A stretch of 64,000 nucleotides of DNA from Mangrovimicrobium sp033283325 (lineage in GTDB: Bacteria; Pseudomonadota; Gammaproteobacteria; Pseudomonadales; Halieaceae): contig JAWMQO010000003.1 of the NCBI GenBank assembly GCA_033283325.1, forward strand, positions 496,001 to 560,000, given 5' to 3'. The notes below the pieces were generated by a model. It made no database searches. It was not told the origin of the DNA and saw nothing but the letters and a program-made list of their open reading frames with translations. The translations under genes and the position numbers were made by a program. Below, one piece after another: positions 56,811 to 64,000 of this stretch; position 1 is the stretch's first letter, and every line of letters starts with the position of its first letter.

Positions 56811-57329
56811 ATGCTGCGCCACACCGCCACCGCCCTGCTGCTGCTCGCCACCCTCGCCCTGGGGGCCTGCGGCTTCCACCTGCGCGGCACCGGCGGCGGC
56901 ATCACCGTCTCCGACGAGTGGCGCTCCATGTATCTCGTCACCAACAACCCCAACAGCGAGTTCAGCCGCGCGGTGCAGACCAGCTTCGCCGCCAACGGCA
57001 TCCAGTGGGCGGATGAAAGCGACGCGGCCAACTACCTTGTGGTGCTCGGCGCCGAGCGCTTCAGCCAGAAAAACCTCTCGATCAACTCCGAGGCGCGGGC
57101 CGCGGAACTCGAGCTGACCCTCGCCTCCACCTTCTCGGTGCGCGACAGCGCGGGCAGGCAGGTCATGCCCAACACCACCGCCAGCGTGCTCAAGCAGATG
57201 GAAAACGACCCGCGCAACGTGGTGGGCAAGGCGGAGGAAATCCGCATCCTGCGCGCCGAGATGCGCAACGAGCTGGCCCAGCAGATCATGCGCCGCATCG
57301 CCTTCTTCGCCGCCAGCCAGGAAGGCTGA
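56811..57329 (+). CDS. lptE: LPS-assembly lipoprotein LptE
   Basis: 172 aa from the ATG at 56811, with CGGAG just upstream. A lipoprotein signal ends LALGACGFHLRG: the lipobox LGAC puts the acylated cysteine at about residue 20. The C-GFHLRG motif right after it is an LptE hallmark. LptE plugs the LptD barrel in the outer membrane and helps insert lipopolysaccharide. The stop overlaps the holA start (TGATG). Confidence 0.94.
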   Translation: MLRHTATALLLLATLALGACGFHLRGTGGGITVSDEWRSMYLVTNNPNSEFSRAVQTSFAANGIQWADESDAANYLVVLGAERFSQKNLSINSEARAAELELTLASTFSVRDSAGRQVMPNTTASVLKQMENDPRNVVGKAEEIRILRAEMRNELAQQIMRRIAFFAASQEG

Positions 57330-58342
57330 TGCGCCTCTACCCGGAAAAGCTTTCCGGACACCTGCAAAAAGAACTACTGCCCGTCTACCTGGTCAGCGGG
57401 GAGGAAACCCTGCTGGTCCAGGAGTGCTGCGATGCCGTGCGCGCCGCCGCCCGCGCCGCCGGCTGCACCGAGCGGGAAATCGTCGACAGCGAGGCCCCCG
57501 GCTTCGACTGGGGACAGCTGGCCGGCAACGCCGCCAGCATGTCCCTGTTCGGTGACCGCAAGCTGGTGGAGCTGCGCCTGCCCAGCGGCAAGCCCGGCGC
57601 CGAGGGCAGCAAGGCGCTGCAGGAATACCTGGAACTCAGCGCCGGCGGCGACGACATCCTGCTGATCATCGCCGGCAAGATCGACAAGCAGTCCACCAAC
57701 AGCAAGTGGTACAAGGCCCTGGACCAGGCCGGCGCCACCCTCCAGCTGTGGCCGGTCAAGGCCAGTGAACTGCCCCGGTGGTTACAACAGCGCCTGCGCG
57801 ATGCCGGGCTGGAGATCGACCGCGACGCCCTGGAACTGCTCAGCGACCGGGTCGAGGGCAACCTGCTGGCGGCGGTGCAGGAGGTGGAGAAGCTCAAGCT
57901 GCTGGCCGATGGCGGCCGGGTCAGCGTCACCACCGTCACCGAGGCCGTCTCCGACAACGCCCGCTACAACATCTTCGATATGGCCGACAGCGCCCTCGCC
58001 GGCAACGCCGCCGACAGTGTAAAGATGCTGCGCGGCCTGCGCGCCGAGGGCACCGAGGCCACCATCGCCCTGTGGTCCCTGCTCAAGGACATCCGTACCC
58101 TGCAACAGGCGCGCACCGCGGTCGACGCCGGCAAACGCCCACAGCAGGCCCTGGCGGACCTGCGGGTCTTCAAGAACCGCCTCGGCCTGATGCATTCCGC
58201 CCTGGAACGCCACCCCCGCGGCTCCCTGATCCGCCTGATGACCCGTGCCGCCGCCACCGACGGCGCCATCAAGGGCTTCGCCGACGGCAAGCCCTGGGAC
58301 CAGCTGGAAAACCTCGTCCTGGCCCTCGCCGGACGGGGCTGA
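57329..58342 (+). CDS. holA: DNA polymerase III subunit delta
   Basis: 337 aa. HolA opens the beta clamp within the clamp loader. Family features: MRLYPEKLSGHLQKELLPVYLVSGEETLLVQEC at the N-terminus, FGDRKLVELRLPSG near 75, GKIDKQSTNSKWYKAL near 115-130, and the C-terminal collar helices RPQQALADLRVFKNRLGLMHSALER. E. coli HolA is 343 aa. Last gene of the conserved block; followed by 608 bp of repeats and the imuA control region. Confidence 0.94.
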   Translation: MRLYPEKLSGHLQKELLPVYLVSGEETLLVQECCDAVRAAARAAGCTEREIVDSEAPGFDWGQLAGNAASMSLFGDRKLVELRLPSGKPGAEGSKALQEYLELSAGGDDILLIIAGKIDKQSTNSKWYKALDQAGATLQLWPVKASELPRWLQQRLRDAGLEIDRDALELLSDRVEGNLLAAVQEVEKLKLLADGGRVSVTTVTEAVSDNARYNIFDMADSALAGNAADSVKMLRGLRAEGTEATIALWSLLKDIRTLQQARTAVDAGKRPQQALADLRVFKNRLGLMHSALERHPRGSLIRLMTRAAATDGAIKGFADGKPWDQLENLVLALAGRG

Positions 58343-58365
58343 CTTCCCCCTTACTCTTACCTTGA

Positions 58366-58427
58366 GACTTCGTGGCCTAGAGTAGCCCGGGACTTCGTGG
58401 CCTGACACGGACCGGGGCTTCGTGGCC
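58366..58427 (+). repeat. 25-bp tandem repeats, three units
   Basis: GACTTCGTGGCC at 58366-58377 and 58391-58402 and GGCTTCGTGGCC at 58416-58427, at an exact 25-bp period; the sequence between diverges but ends in CCCGG/ACCGG each time. They run straight into the left arm of element D1. No function is evident. Confidence 0.75.
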
Positions 58428-58428
58428 C

Positions 58429-58506
58429 GGCAGAGAGCCCTACAAGCCTCCCCACGGCTCCAAAGCGTTCTGAGTCGCCGTGGGGAGGCTTGTAGGGCTC
58501 TCTGCC
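58429..58506 (+). repeat. Fold-back element D1: 20-bp core in 29-bp perfect inverted arms
   Basis: Left arm 58429-58457 is the exact reverse complement of right arm 58478-58506. The core 58458-58477 holds CTCCAAAGCGTTCTGAGTC, which recurs reversed in D2. The arms are unrelated to those of D2. No T-tract follows. Between D1 and D2 (58507-58656) I see no gene or clear signal. Confidence 0.85.
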
Positions 58507-58656
58507 TGACGCAGTGCCAAGTGTCCTGAGTCATCGCGCGAAAACCGCTGATCCCTTCCACCTGGCGCGGTGCCAGACATTCTTGAGCACAACCGGAAAG
58601 CTGCAGAGTATCCCTGTCTAATGCAGTGCTGGCGTTCAGGATCTCGCACTGCACCA

Positions 58657-58732
58657 GCATTCAGCAGCGCACTGTTTCGCGTGACGACTCAGAACGCTTT
58701 GGAGGAGCGCGGAACAGTGCGCTGCTGAATGC
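58657..58732 (-). repeat. Fold-back element D2: same core as D1 in different 25-bp arms
   Basis: Arms 58657-58681 and 58708-58732 are inverted repeats with one G-T pair in 25. The loop 58682-58707 contains GACTCAGAACGCTTTGGAG, the exact complement of the D1 core. After it, 58733-58858 is plain sequence leading to the LexA sites of imuA. Confidence 0.85.
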
Positions 58733-58858
58733 GAGCTACAAAGCGCCTTAAGCTCCTATTCACCCATGAATCGACCAATGACCCACCTGTCGCCTATCCA
58801 GACACATGGCCTCCCGCTTTGTGCACAATCCCCTTGCCTTATCTCCAACAGCGGACTA

Positions 58859-58889
58859 CTGTACATACATACACTGTTTGAATATACAG
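58859..58889 (+). promoter_or_regulatory. Two abutting LexA (SOS) boxes upstream of imuA
   Basis: CTGT-TTGAATAT-ACAG (58874-58889) is a perfect CTGT-N8-ACAG site. It shares one base with CTGT-ACATACAT-ACAC (58859-58874), one base off consensus and preceded by TA. They lie about 62 bp upstream of the imuA start. imuA-type genes are LexA-repressed in many bacteria, so damage-induced expression is expected. Confidence 0.85.
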
Positions 58890-58950
58890 CCGCCAGCCCC
58901 CTGGGGGCGCCCTTGCCAAGCGCCAAACATGCGCCAAGAGAGGTGAAGCC

Positions 58951-59688
58951 ATGAACGAAGCACTGCAACAGATCATCGAGCGCCGGGATACCTGGCGCGG
59001 CATCCTGCCCAGCTCCGTCTACGCCAACAGCAGCGCCAACAGCGCCAGCCACAACCGGGAGGGCACCCTGCCCACCGGCTACAGCACCCTGGACGCCCAG
59101 TTGCAGCACGGCGGCTGGCCGCTGGACAGCAGCATCGAGATGCTCAGCGACGGCTGCGGCCTCGGTTCCATGGGCCTGTTCCTGCCCGCCATGCAGGCGC
59201 TCAGCGCCGAGGGCCGCTGGCAGGTGTTCATCGCCCCGCCCTTCATCCCCTACGCCCCCCTGCTCAAGGCCCGCGGTATCGATACCGGGAAGATCCTGCT
59301 GGTCCACCCGAAGAACCGCGAGGACCTGCTCTGGGCCACGGAACAGGCCCTGCGTAGCAGCACCAGCAGCGCCGTGTTCAGCTGGCTGGGGGCCGGCGAC
59401 TACCAGTACGGCGAGCTGCGCAAGCTACAGCTGGCGGCCGCCAGCGGCGACACCCTCTCCGTGCTGTTCCGCGCCAATGACGCCGCCCACAACCACGCCC
59501 CGGCGGGCCTGCGCCTGCAGATGCGCGCCTACCGCGAGGTGCATATCCTCAAGCAGCGCGGCGGCAAGCAGTTCGTGGACGTGGGCCTGCCACCCTCGGA
59601 GGACGTCCCGGAACAACCGCAGCTGTGGGAACTGCCCGTCGCCCCGGTGGACAGCCCGCGGGTGCAGCCCGCCTTCTCCTTCGCCTGA
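58951..59688 (+). CDS. imuA: ImuA, SOS translesion-synthesis accessory protein
   Basis: 245 aa; GAGGTGA precedes the ATG. RecA/SulA-like fold: LPTGYSTLDAQLQHGGWPLDSSIEMLSDGCGLGSMGLFLPAM (about 41-82, broken here by the degenerate P-loop GCGLGSM with no Lys-Thr), then WQVFIAPPFIPYAPLLKARGID and SAVFSWLGAGDYQYGELRKLQLAA. ImuA works with ImuB and the polymerase DnaE2 in mutagenic repair. Two LexA boxes lie upstream. imuB is 820 bp downstream instead of adjacent, and dnaE2 is not within the window. Confidence 0.88.
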   Translation: MNEALQQIIERRDTWRGILPSSVYANSSANSASHNREGTLPTGYSTLDAQLQHGGWPLDSSIEMLSDGCGLGSMGLFLPAMQALSAEGRWQVFIAPPFIPYAPLLKARGIDTGKILLVHPKNREDLLWATEQALRSSTSSAVFSWLGAGDYQYGELRKLQLAAASGDTLSVLFRANDAAHNHAPAGLRLQMRAYREVHILKQRGGKQFVDVGLPPSEDVPEQPQLWELPVAPVDSPRVQPAFSFA

Positions 59689-59784
59689 CGGAAAACTCCC
59701 CGCGAAGCCCCGCCGGTCAGCTGCTATGCTTTCCGGCACTTATGCGTGTGAGCGTTGTCCCATTGAAAGCAGTCGGAGAAAGCA

Positions 59785-60000
59785 GTGAGCGGCGATGAAT
59801 GGCTGACACAATACGGTGTCACCATCGGCGTGGGCGCCCTGATCCTGCTAATGGTCTACATCGTGTGGGATCTTGCGCGGCGCAGTAATGCGGGTAAATT
59901 CGGCACTATGATCCTGTATATCGCCCTGGCCATGGGCGTGCTCGGGTTCGTTATCAAGGTCGTTATCACCCTGGTCATGGAAGCGGAGGGTGTAGGATGA
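59785..60000 (+). CDS. DUF2788 small membrane protein
   Basis: 71 aa with a GTG start and a GGAGAA upstream. Two membrane helices: YGVTIGVGALILLMVYIVWDLA and MILYIALAMGVLGFVIKVVITLVM, with the basic link RRSNAGKFGT between. This is the DUF2788 pattern. Function unknown. Its stop overlaps the macrodomain start (ATGA), so both are translated together, between imuA and imuB. Confidence 0.85.
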   Translation: MSGDEWLTQYGVTIGVGALILLMVYIVWDLARRSNAGKFGTMILYIALAMGVLGFVIKVVITLVMEAEGVG

Positions 60001-60512
60001 ACAACATCAGCCTGGAAATAGGCGATATCACCGGCGCCAGAGTCGACGCCATCATCAATGCCGCCAACGAGGTCATGCTTGGTGGCGGTGGCGTGGACGG
60101 CGCCATTCACCGGGCCGCCGGCCCGGAACTGCAGGCCGCCTGCCGGGAGGTGCCCGCCGTCGAGGGCGTTCGCTGCCCTACCGGCGAGGCGCGCATCACC
60201 AGCGCCGGCAAGCTGCCGGCGAAATACGTTATTCACACCGTCGGCCCGGTCTACAGCCAGGCCAGTAAACCCGCCGTCCTGCTCGCCTCAGCCTACCGCA
60301 ACAGCCTGCGACTCGCCCTCGAAAACGGCTGCCAGAGCGTGGCCGCCCCGGCGATCTCCTGCGGCGTCTACGGCTACCCGCTGGACCAGGCCGCGCGCAT
60401 CGCCCTGGACACCTGCGCCGCCTCGGAGTTCGCCCCGCTGGAGATCACTTTCTACCTGTTCGACCGCAGCGCCTTCGAGGTCTGGGACACCGCCTACCGC
60501 CAGCGACCATGA
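59997..60512 (+). CDS. Macrodomain protein, O-acetyl-ADP-ribose deacetylase type
   Basis: 171 aa, one MacroD/YmdB-type macrodomain: ISLEIGDITGARVDAIINAANEVMLGGGGVDGAIHRAAG at residues 4-42 (here in parts: GDITG, NAANE, GGGGVDGAIHRAAG), GEARITSAGKLPAKYVIHTVGP at 63-84 and APAISCGVYGYPLDQAA at 117-133. Such enzymes remove acetyl from O-acetyl-ADP-ribose and often mono-ADP-ribose from proteins. The stop overlaps the imuB start, an unusual coupling to a DNA-damage polymerase gene. Confidence 0.92.
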   Translation: MNNISLEIGDITGARVDAIINAANEVMLGGGGVDGAIHRAAGPELQAACREVPAVEGVRCPTGEARITSAGKLPAKYVIHTVGPVYSQASKPAVLLASAYRNSLRLALENGCQSVAAPAISCGVYGYPLDQAARIALDTCAASEFAPLEITFYLFDRSAFEVWDTAYRQRP

Positions 60513-61948
60513 GCCTGTGGCTGTGCCTGCGTTTCCACCACCTCCCACTGGAGTGCCTGAACCGCACTGAGGACAGCGCCGTGGTGGTGCTGGAACGCCA
60601 GCGGGTACTGCGCGCCAACGACTGCGCCGCCGCCCTGGGTATTCGCGAAGGCATGGGCGCCGCCACCGTGCGCGCCCTGGCGGGCGAGGAGCCCTGCCAG
60701 ATGCTGGAGCGGGACCGCGAGGCGGAAGCCCGCTGCCTGCAGCGCCTGTGCTGCTGGGCCTATAGCATCACCCCCAACCTGTTCAGCGAACGCGAGGACT
60801 GCCTGCAACTGGAAGTCGGGGGCAGCCTCGCCCTGTTCCGGGGGCTGGAGCCACTGCTGGCGGAGGTGCACAAGGGCCTCGCCAGCCGCGGCTTCCGCGC
60901 CCGTCGGGCGCTGGCACCCAGCCCCACCGCCGCCTGGCTGCTGTCCCATGCCGGGGAAAACAGCGCGACCGGGGAGGCCGTGGCCCTGGACTGCGGTACA
61001 CCCCTGCCCGAGCGCCTGGCCCCCCTGCCACTGACCCTGCTGGAAGAGTTCTCCGCCACGGTAGACTCCCTGCGCCGGGCGGGCCTGCACACCCTCGGGG
61101 ACGTACTGGCCCTCCCCCCCTCCGCCCTGGCCCGTCGCTGCGGTGCCGACTTCCGCCAGTTCCTGCAGCGGGCACTGGGCCAGCGAGAGGACCGGCGGGC
61201 GGACTACCAGCCGCCACCCACCTTCAGCGACGAATACTGGTTCGGCTACGAGGTCCGCGCCAACGAGGAACTGTACCCCGCGCTGCAAAAGCTGCTGCAG
61301 TCCCTGTGCCGCTTCCTGCGCAACACCCAACTGCAGACCGGTGAGATCCACTGGCTACTGCTGGGTATCGATCACTCCGTGCGCACGGTCACCGTGCGCA
61401 GCAGCTGCCGCCATAGCGACTGGGAAAACTGGTACCAGCTCACCCGAGTGCGCTTCGAGCGCCTGGCCCTGCAGGCCGGGGTGGAGGGCATCATCCTGAA
61501 TTGCGAGCACTTGCACAGTGGCGAACTGGAAAACGCTGACCTCTTCGCCCCGCGCAAGCAGCGGGAGCCACTGGCGGCGCTGCTGGACCGGCTGCGCAAC
61601 CGTCTCGGCCTGCAGGCCGTGGAGAACATCGGCTGCCGCGACGAACACCTGCCGGAGCTGGCCCTGCACGTGGGCAGCGGACCACCTGCGGAGGCGGCGA
61701 CCGAGCCCTGCGGCCAGCGCCCATTCTGGCTGCTGCCCACCCCACAGCCGCTCTCCGAACGCCGCGGCCGACTGCACTGGCAGGGCCTGCTGGAACTGGT
61801 CTACGGGCCGGAACGTATCGAGGACAACTGGTGGCAGGCGCCAGCCAGCCGCGACTACTACATTGCCCGCGGTGAAGCGGGACAGTTTTACTGGGTATTT
61901 CGCGACCGCCTGGCCCGCCGCTGGTTTATACATGGTATCTTTGCCTGA
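60509..61948 (+). CDS. imuB: ImuB, Y-family polymerase-like SOS protein
   Basis: 479 aa. Y-family-like fold lacking the catalytic acidic residues: MSLWLCLRFHHLPLECL at the N-terminus where active enzymes have the D-x-N-x-F/Y-A motif. LRRAGLHTLGDVLALPPSALARRCG (helix-hairpin-helix, about 190-213) and the C-terminal block PFWLLPTPQPLSERRG...YYIARGEAGQFYWVFRD are typical of ImuB. ImuB is thought to bridge the beta clamp and DnaE2. The ATG overlaps the macrodomain stop. The next gene is a universal stress protein, not dnaE2. Confidence 0.9.
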   Translation: MSLWLCLRFHHLPLECLNRTEDSAVVVLERQRVLRANDCAAALGIREGMGAATVRALAGEEPCQMLERDREAEARCLQRLCCWAYSITPNLFSEREDCLQLEVGGSLALFRGLEPLLAEVHKGLASRGFRARRALAPSPTAAWLLSHAGENSATGEAVALDCGTPLPERLAPLPLTLLEEFSATVDSLRRAGLHTLGDVLALPPSALARRCGADFRQFLQRALGQREDRRADYQPPPTFSDEYWFGYEVRANEELYPALQKLLQSLCRFLRNTQLQTGEIHWLLLGIDHSVRTVTVRSSCRHSDWENWYQLTRVRFERLALQAGVEGIILNCEHLHSGELENADLFAPRKQREPLAALLDRLRNRLGLQAVENIGCRDEHLPELALHVGSGPPAEAATEPCGQRPFWLLPTPQPLSERRGRLHWQGLLELVYGPERIEDNWWQAPASRDYYIARGEAGQFYWVFRDRLARRWFIHGIFA

Positions 61949-61996
61949 CAAGGGCCCAACGAAGGCCTGACCCGCAAACCAGGTAAGAAAACCGTA

Positions 61997-62806
61997 ATGG
62001 AAACGAGAAAACTGCTGGTGGTCCACGACCCCACCCGGGATGAGCAGCCGGCCCTGGAAATCGCCGCCACCATCGCCGAGGACATCGGCGCCCGCGTCCT
62101 GCTGTTCGGCTGCATCCACGAGGATGTGGCCGGTGCCGACAACGAGGCCGAGGCCGTCAAGGTCCTGCTGCGGGAACACAAGGCAAAGCTCAAGTCGTTA
62201 CTGGAACCGCTCGCCCAGCGGGGTATAGAAACCAGCTGCGACGTCGACTGGGACAAGGACTGGCACCACGCCATCGTGCGCGCCGCCTCCCGCGATTTCG
62301 CGGACGTGGTATTCAAGAGTTCCTTCCACAACCCCCGCCGGCGGGTACTCAAGTTCACCAGTGATTCCATCCTGATTCGCGAGTGCCTGTGCCCGGTACT
62401 GCTGATCAAGCGCGCGGAGCGAGGCCCCAGTTCGAAAATCCTCGCTGCGATCGACATCCAGGCCAAGACGGCTCCCTACGCCAAGCTCAACGAGCACGTG
62501 CTCGAATTCAGCCGCCGGGTCGTCGACTCCCTGCAGGCCGAGGTCCATGTGGTCAACGCCTTTCCCGACTTCCGCATGGTGCCCGACCGGGCGCGCATCA
62601 TGGAACTGGCCGGCGTGGACAGCGAGCACGTCCACATCAAGCTGGGGGCGCCGGACAAGGTTATCGTCGACGTGGCAAAGAACATCGACGCCAGCCTGGT
62701 GGTGGTCGGCAACTCCCACCGCTCCGGCCTGGCCGCCCTGCTGCACGGCAATACCGCGGAGAAAATCCTCGGCAAGCTGGACTGCAATATCCTCGCCATG
62801 CCCTAG
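61997..62806 (+). CDS. Tandem universal stress protein (UspE-like)
   Basis: 269 aa with two Usp domains (about 3-137 and 145-269). The first has weak nucleotide-binding features (FKSSFHNPRRRVLKFTSDSILIRECLCPVLLIK). The second ends VVVGNSHRSGLAALLHGNTAEKILGKLDCNILAMP, keeping the G-x2-x-S/T-type loop. The tandem form and length fit UspE (316 aa in E. coli). Usp proteins accumulate in stasis and stress. It begins 48 bp after imuB with only a weak ribosome binding site. Confidence 0.85.
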   Translation: METRKLLVVHDPTRDEQPALEIAATIAEDIGARVLLFGCIHEDVAGADNEAEAVKVLLREHKAKLKSLLEPLAQRGIETSCDVDWDKDWHHAIVRAASRDFADVVFKSSFHNPRRRVLKFTSDSILIRECLCPVLLIKRAERGPSSKILAAIDIQAKTAPYAKLNEHVLEFSRRVVDSLQAEVHVVNAFPDFRMVPDRARIMELAGVDSEHVHIKLGAPDKVIVDVAKNIDASLVVVGNSHRSGLAALLHGNTAEKILGKLDCNILAMP

Positions 62807-62836
62807 CCAGCCCGCGCGATAACACGTGCCTGGAAA

Positions 62837-64000
62837 ATGACAGAAGCACAACACTGGGTGCCGGGGGACGACTCCGGCCTGCAAATCCCTGCCAGCGTCA
62901 GCGCACTGCAAGAAGGTGGTGCCGACTTTCTCACTGGGGCTTTCCGGGCTTCCGGCGCACTCCCCGCGGACGCAAGGGTGGCACGGGTGACCCAGGCCGA
63001 GGAGTGTTTCGGAGGCGGCACCGGCAGCAAGATGTTGCTGGCAGTGGAATATGAGCCGGCGCAAGCGGGCCTGCCAGAGCAACTGTTCGTCAAGTTCTCA
63101 CGCAACTTCGAGGACCCGGGCCGGGACCGCAACCGGCACATGATGGCATCGGAGATCCAGTTCGCGGCGCTCTCCCGCAAGCCGGGCTTCCCGATCCGCG
63201 TGGCCCAGTGCATGTTTGCCGACTTTCATGCGGAAAGTGGCAGCGGGCTGAGCATCACCGAGCGAGTCGACTTCGGCACACAGGGTAACGAGCCCGGCTA
63301 TGCCAAATGCCTCGACTACCTGGTGCCGGAACCCCTGGAGCATTACCGGACCATCGTCCGCGCCCTGGCCCGGCTCTCGGGTGGCTACAAGGCGGGCTGC
63401 CTGCACCGCGACTTCTACCAGCGCTTCTCCTACGACGCCGAAGCGAGCATCGCGCGGGAGTCGTTTATCTACGACGCGGCGCAAACAGAGCGCCGGGCGC
63501 TACGGGTCTGCGAATTCATCAGCCGCTACCCGCGATTATTCCCCGAAAACCTCAGCCGCCCGGAATTCCTCACCCGCTTCCCCGGGGAAGCCCTGGCCTT
63601 TCACGCGCGCGGCGAGGCCATACGCCGGCTCTACTTCAGCGAAGCGGAGATGATCAGCCTGTGCCACTGGAACGCCAACATCGACAACGCCTGGTTCTGG
63701 CGTAACGACGAGGGCTTACTCGAATGCGGCCTGCTCGACTGGGGACACGTGGGCCAGATGAGTGTCGGCCAATCGATCTACGGAGCCTTCAGCGGCGCTG
63801 AAAAAGGGCTATGGGACGAGCATTTCGAGGACATCGTCAGTACCTTCGCCGACGAGTACCGCCGCAGCGGCGGGCCCGAGGTGAATCCCCTGATCTTACA
63901 GGAGCACACGCTGCTGGTGGCAGGCTGGATGGGCGTCGCCTACCTGATGGACTACCCCGCCATGCTGGAGAGACAGGTGGCAAACCTCGCGGCAGTAAGC
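62837..64000 (+). CDS. Phosphotransferase-like protein (kinase fold), partial
   Basis: 388 codons open to the right edge with no stop, so the C-terminus is missing. The ATG is at 62837, 30 bp after the Usp stop. The fold looks like aminoglycoside phosphotransferase or ecdysteroid-kinase relatives: FGGGTGSKMLLAVEY and LFVKFSRNFED (glycine loop and ATP lysine, about 55-95), then LCHWNANIDNAWFW (catalytic-loop position, about 275) and CGLLDWGHVGQMSVGQSIYG (metal Asp, about 300). The usual HGD is replaced by CHWN, so activity is uncertain. Substrate unknown. Confidence 0.6.
   Translation, partial: MTEAQHWVPGDDSGLQIPASVSALQEGGADFLTGAFRASGALPADARVARVTQAEECFGGGTGSKMLLAVEYEPAQAGLPEQLFVKFSRNFEDPGRDRNRHMMASEIQFAALSRKPGFPIRVAQCMFADFHAESGSGLSITERVDFGTQGNEPGYAKCLDYLVPEPLEHYRTIVRALARLSGGYKAGCLHRDFYQRFSYDAEASIARESFIYDAAQTERRALRVCEFISRYPRLFPENLSRPEFLTRFPGEALAFHARGEAIRRLYFSEAEMISLCHWNANIDNAWFWRNDEGLLECGLLDWGHVGQMSVGQSIYGAFSGAEKGLWDEHFEDIVSTFADEYRRSGGPEVNPLILQEHTLLVAGWMGVAYLMDYPAMLERQVANLAAVS

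Noticed and set aside
53963..57031. A 1022-codon minus-strand reading frame opposite leuS
   Set aside because: leuS on the plus strand has all class I synthetase motifs. The opposite frame is a shadow caused by high G+C and codon bias, and its sequence resembles no protein. Many other long antisense frames in the window were dropped for the same reason.
58766..58954. Small plus-strand frame upstream of imuA
   Set aside because: It passes through both LexA boxes and ends at the imuA start with no ribosome binding site; it is the control region.

Overview
The window is about 63% G+C and densely coded. It looks like the chromosome of a free-living, probably marine, gammaproteobacterium. The run miaB - phoH - ybeY - corC - lnt - leuS - lptE - holA is the usual gammaproteobacterial arrangement. 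The PhaF/PhaD-type phasin genes, PilU, the GlgX/GlgP/GlgC/GlgA set and the Pseudomonas-style REP elements fit a relative of the Cellvibrionales/Halieaceae or Pseudomonadales. The placement is inferred from gene content; no rRNA is present.

Layout. 1-5.2 kb: start of an amidohydrolase (minus), selO, a one-chain dihydroorotate dehydrogenase/PyrK fusion, nhaA. 5.3-18.8 kb: a complete glycogen operon, malQ-glgB-glgX-glgP-glgC-pgm-glgA. The first four genes overlap at start/stop codons, so the whole path from glucose-1-phosphate to branched glycogen and back is co-expressed. 18.9-22.1 kb: a GNAT acetyltransferase, then a MarR-type regulator and a two-subunit Rieske oxygenase with no electron-transfer partner. 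22.1-22.6 kb: a tRNA-Val(GAC) gene followed, on its own strand, by 171-bp tandem repeats that carry the tRNA 3' end and a terminator, much like the rtT locus of E. coli. 22.6-28.3 kb: a fructosamine-kinase-like gene and a four-gene minus-strand membrane glycosylation cluster (GT39-like, GtrA, GT2, membrane protein). 28.4-31.5 kb: an exported methyltransferase-like protein, a possible 200-nt RNA, two phasins and PhaD. 31.5-44 kb: methyltransferase, peroxiredoxin, SLC13-type transporter, moaA, a MoxR/VWA pair, DUF1631 and PilZ genes, pilU and lon (with a heat-shock promoter). 44-58.3 kb: an aspartate aminotransferase, a P-domain-like exported protein, DUF1820, then the miaB-to-holA block. 58.9-64 kb: a LexA-controlled imuA...imuB locus with a DUF2788 gene and a macrodomain gene inserted, a tandem universal stress protein and the start of a kinase-like gene.

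Most striking feature. The larger intergenic gaps hold fold-back elements built to one plan: a short conserved core flanked by long, near-perfect inverted arms whose sequence differs at every locus. Three families occur twice each: A at 34351-34466 and 49108-49225, B at 45589-45773 and 45955-46143, D at 58429-58506 and 58657-58732. A fourth, more complex array (C) fills 53316-54080. In A and B the cores contain hairpins with compensatory base changes, so structure appears to be kept while sequence drifts. I do not recognise these elements; they are the best candidates for something undescribed here.
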